Shown piece after piece: positions 61,599 to 64,000 of a DNA stretch of 64,000 nt; positions within the stretch are counted from its first letter, which is position 1, and every line of letters begins with the position of its first letter. The position numbers and the translations under genes were made by a program. This stretch comes from Anaerocolumna chitinilytica (lineage in GTDB: Bacteria; Bacillota; Clostridia; Lachnospirales; Lachnospiraceae): positions 934,001-998,000 of the forward strand of contig NZ_AP023368.1 of NCBI RefSeq assembly GCF_014218355.1, in the 5' to 3' direction. The notes below the pieces were generated by a model. That model was given only the letters and a program-made list of their open reading frames with translations. It was not told the DNA's origin and searched no databases.

Positions 61599-63275
61599 AT
61601 GAACGTACTGAAAGTTAATATAGCAGCTTCTGCCGGTATAGCTATGGGAAGAGCAGGCTTGTATAAGCCTGCGGTTAGAAAAATAGCTGAAAATACCGTA
61701 GGTACAAATGAGATTCCTCAGGAAATAGAATATTTTAAAGCATCCGTTTCAGCTGCAGAGCATCAATTGCAGGAGTTATCAGAAGCAAATCCTATCTTTG
61801 GAGCACATTTGGAGATGGTGAAGGATATTACTCTTCATGAAGCTGTTATATTCAAAATAAGCAAGTCTGGCATGAATGCCCAGAAGGCGGTATATGAGGC
61901 CTGCGAAGAGCTGATTACTATCTTTGATTCAATGGATGATGAGTACATGAAAGAGAGAGCTGCCGATATCAAGGATATCAGGGAAAGGCTTCTAAATAAC
62001 CTTGGCGGAGAGCAGTACACTGCTATGGAGTTTGTTGAAGACACCATATTAATAGCAGGAGACCTAACCCCTTCTGATACAGCGGCGCTGGATTTGAATA
62101 AGATTAAAGGAATTATCACCAGGGATGGTGGAGCAACAAGCCATGTAGTTATTCTGGCTAAGAGTCTCTCTCTGCCTGCCATGGTTGGGGTAAAAGAAAT
62201 CATGGAGGAAGTACAGGAAGAAGATTATTTGATACTGGATGGTTATAATGGTGAGATACTTATAAATCCTGATGATGAAACATTGGAGAAGTACAGGCAG
62301 CTTCTGAAAGAACACCTGGAGGAAGATACTATTAGAAGACAGGAGGAGGGGCTTCCCTCTATCACTGTTGATGGAAAAGAAATCCATCTGTTTGCCAATG
62401 TAGGAAGTACGGAAGATGTTAAAAAAGCGATGTCTTTTCAGATTGATGGTATCGGCTTGTACCGCAGTGAATTCCTTTATTTGAGCAGCACCCATCTGCC
62501 TACGGAAGAAGAACAGTTTATGGCTTACAAAGAAGCGGCAGTACTCTGCGGTAAGGAAATAACCATTCGTACCCTGGATATCGGAGGGGATAAAACCCTG
62601 CCTTACTTACCAATGGAGAAGGAAGAAAATCCCTTTCTTGGCTGGCGGGCGATCCGTATTTCTCTTGAAGAGAAGGATTTATTCAAAACCCAATTAAGGG
62701 CAATACTAAGAGCAAGTGCTTATGGTAAAATAAGAATAATGTTACCCATGATTATTTCTCTGGAGGAGCTCTTAAAGGCAAAAGAGATTCTTAGGGAATG
62801 TATGGGTGAATTAACAGAAGAGGGTATTGCTTACGATACTGCTATACGGACTGGTGTTATGATTGAAACACCTGCCAGTGTTCTCTGTGCGGAAGAACTG
62901 GCGGCAGAGGCAGATTTCTTCAGCATCGGCACCAATGATCTTACACAGTACCTTCTGGCAGTAGATCGGGGAAATGCCAAGATAGCAAAGCTTTATAATT
63001 CCTTTCATCCTGCGGTTCTAAGAAGTATTCGTATGGTTGCTCAGGCTGCCCATAGGCATGGGATAGAGGCAGGAATGTGCGGCGAATTTGCAGGCAATGA
63101 GAAAGCTACAAAACTTCTGATAGGTCTTGGGTTGGATGAACTTAGTATGACACCTGCTAAGCTTGCAGAGATTAAATATAATCTTCGAAGAATTTCCTAT
63201 AAAGAAGCTATAGGTCTGGCGGATGAAGTATGTAAGCTAGGAACGATAGAAGAGGTAATGAATATACTGATTTAA
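61599..63275 (+). CDS. ptsI: PTS Enzyme I
   Basis: 558 residues from ATG 61599 (AAGGAGAG upstream; a start 14 codons earlier lies in the hairpin). The phosphohistidine His182 is in G-G-A-T-S-H-V-V-I; the PEP site carries R-T-L-D-I-G-G-D-K and G-T-N-D-L-T-Q-Y; C-G-E-F-A-G closes the site. It starts the phosphorelay from PEP to HPr, EIIA and MtlA, so this locus encodes a complete chain. Confidence 0.94.
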   Translation: MNVLKVNIAASAGIAMGRAGLYKPAVRKIAENTVGTNEIPQEIEYFKASVSAAEHQLQELSEANPIFGAHLEMVKDITLHEAVIFKISKSGMNAQKAVYEACEELITIFDSMDDEYMKERAADIKDIRERLLNNLGGEQYTAMEFVEDTILIAGDLTPSDTAALDLNKIKGIITRDGGATSHVVILAKSLSLPAMVGVKEIMEEVQEEDYLILDGYNGEILINPDDETLEKYRQLLKEHLEEDTIRRQEEGLPSITVDGKEIHLFANVGSTEDVKKAMSFQIDGIGLYRSEFLYLSSTHLPTEEEQFMAYKEAAVLCGKEITIRTLDIGGDKTLPYLPMEKEENPFLGWRAIRISLEEKDLFKTQLRAILRASAYGKIRIMLPMIISLEELLKAKEILRECMGELTEEGIAYDTAIRTGVMIETPASVLCAEELAAEADFFSIGTNDLTQYLLAVDRGNAKIAKLYNSFHPAVLRSIRMVAQAAHRHGIEAGMCGEFAGNEKATKLLIGLGLDELSMTPAKLAEIKYNLRRISYKEAIGLADEVCKLGTIEEVMNILI

Positions 63276-63284
63276 CAATATTAG

Positions 63285-63330
63285 AAGAATGCCACTGTGA
63301 AATAAATTCACAGTGGCATTCTTTATTTTC
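63285..63330 (+). terminator. Terminator of the PTS operon
   Basis: Perfect 17-bp stem AAGAATGCCACTGTGAA / TTCACAGTGGCATTCTT (63285-63301, 63307-63323), then TATTTTC. Confidence 0.9.
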
Positions 63331-63449
63331 TTGCTATCTTCACATTGCAGTATTAAAATAGCAATTAGTGGTTACCCGAGTGTAAAGTTGGTATTGTCAT
63401 AGTACCACCGAAATATTTAAAACACACAAAGAAATGGAGAGCGAATAGT

Positions 63450-64000
63450 ATGAGCAAAAAGCAGAAAGAACTATTGGTGTCGGGTTACGGACCGGTAAAT
63501 GGAGAACCATCCGTTAAGCTCTGTAAGGTGTCGGAGGATTATAAGGTGGAAAGTACCATCTGGAGAGAGCATATAAAAGAGCCCTCTTATCTTTGTACCT
63601 GGAAGGATATGTGCTTTGGCATCCGGGAAGAGAAGGAAAGCGGAAGTATTCTCTGTTTCCAGAGAATTGGTGAGACTTATGTACTTCGTCATGAACTGGA
63701 ATTACAGGGCGGAGATCTCTGCCATATACTCTATGAGCCAGCTGAGAGCGTCTTATATTGCTCTTTTTACGGAACCGGACATGTAGCGGCAGTTAAGGTG
63801 GAAGATTATCATTTCGCGACGGTGCTGAATTTCTTTAGGCTGCCTGCTAATCAGGAGAGTGGTATAGCAAGAGCCCATTGCTGTGAAAAGGAACCTGAGG
63901 GTTCTTATGTGCTATTCGCTGGAATAGCACAGGATAAAGTATTTGTGTTCCAGACAGAGAAGGGAAGAATTCTATCGGAGATACCTTCTGCTGAAATCTG
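63450..64000 (+). CDS. Lactonase-type beta-propeller protein, N-terminal part (cut by the window end)
   Basis: 183 codons are open to the right edge. The start has GAAATGGAGAG upstream. Blade-like repeats such as G-S-I-L-C-F-Q-R and S-Y-V-L-F-A-G-I-A-Q-D-K-V-F-V-F fit the seven-bladed lactonase family (YbhE/6-phosphogluconolactonase-like), which is about 340-380 residues long. The family assignment rests on this half only. The 63276-63449 gap holds the PTS terminator and an A+T-rich promoter region. Confidence 0.55.
   Translation, partial: MSKKQKELLVSGYGPVNGEPSVKLCKVSEDYKVESTIWREHIKEPSYLCTWKDMCFGIREEKESGSILCFQRIGETYVLRHELELQGGDLCHILYEPAESVLYCSFYGTGHVAAVKVEDYHFATVLNFFRLPANQESGIARAHCCEKEPEGSYVLFAGIAQDKVFVFQTEKGRILSEIPSAEI

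Overview
The window reads as a chromosomal segment of a low-GC, strictly fermentative Firmicute, most likely a Lachnospiraceae (Clostridium cluster XIVa) relative of Lachnoclostridium or Anaerocolumna. The grounds are A+T-rich intergenic DNA, strong AGGAGG-type ribosome sites, a FabK-type fatty acid operon, a clostridial-type GdhA, and an oxygen-defence set (rubrerythrin, desulfoferrodoxin, flavodiiron protein). The genus is inferred from gene content only. No rRNA, tRNA, CRISPR array, phage or complete insertion sequence was seen.

Region by region. 1-10 kb: glutamate dehydrogenase among small accessory genes (three Nudix-family genes, several GNAT acetyltransferases, a GyrI-like protein, a Y-family polymerase with a YolD-like partner), an internally deleted VOC gene and a stand-alone FakA C-terminal-like domain. 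10-12 kb: two ABC-2 type permeases separated by a striking array of 39-bp and 86-bp repeats. The longer unit is the shorter one plus a 47-bp hairpin module. The same hairpin loop recurs, with a different matching stem, between accC and accD 26 kb away. 12.7-14.8 kb: an arsenic operon (arsR, acr3, arsC) with two matching operators. 14.9-19.6 kb: a zinc-finger/TerB-like/AAA+ protein, a phosphotransferase, small membrane proteins, and a probable new small RNA on the minus strand with its own promoter and terminator. 19.9-25.4 kb: an OpuC-type ABC importer interleaved with a ferredoxin-like protein and MetY, suggesting uptake linked to sulfur metabolism. 25.5-30.7 kb: a chemoreceptor, an XRE regulator, a DUF4015-type glycoside hydrolase-like protein, and an ECF sigma factor with a candidate membrane partner.

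30.7-39.5 kb: the fatty acid synthesis operon acpP-fabK-fabD-fabG-fabF-accB-fabZ-accC-accD-accA, without fabH or a recognisable lipid regulator gene. 39.5-43.5 kb: CsbD and GlsB stress proteins, citrate synthase, methylglyoxal synthase, D-lactate dehydrogenase. 43.5-47.7 kb: oxygen defence (rubredoxin with an odd CxC motif, rubrerythrin, desulfoferrodoxin, a Crp/Fnr regulator, a thioredoxin-like protein, a flavodiiron protein), containing a 105-bp near-palindromic MITE-like element. 48-52.6 kb: two apparently cytosolic beta-glucan enzymes (a GH94/GH161-like phosphorylase and a GH30 hydrolase). 52.7-54.4 kb: a lytic transglycosylase, an HD protein and a DUF1284 protein. 54.7-63.3 kb: a self-contained hexitol PTS locus (mtlA, mtlR, mtlF, a 1-phosphofructokinase-type kinase, a SorE-like zinc dehydrogenase, HPr and Enzyme I). 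It has two matching MtlR-like operators at the same distance from their promoters and lacks mtlD. The right edge cuts a lactonase-type beta-propeller gene.
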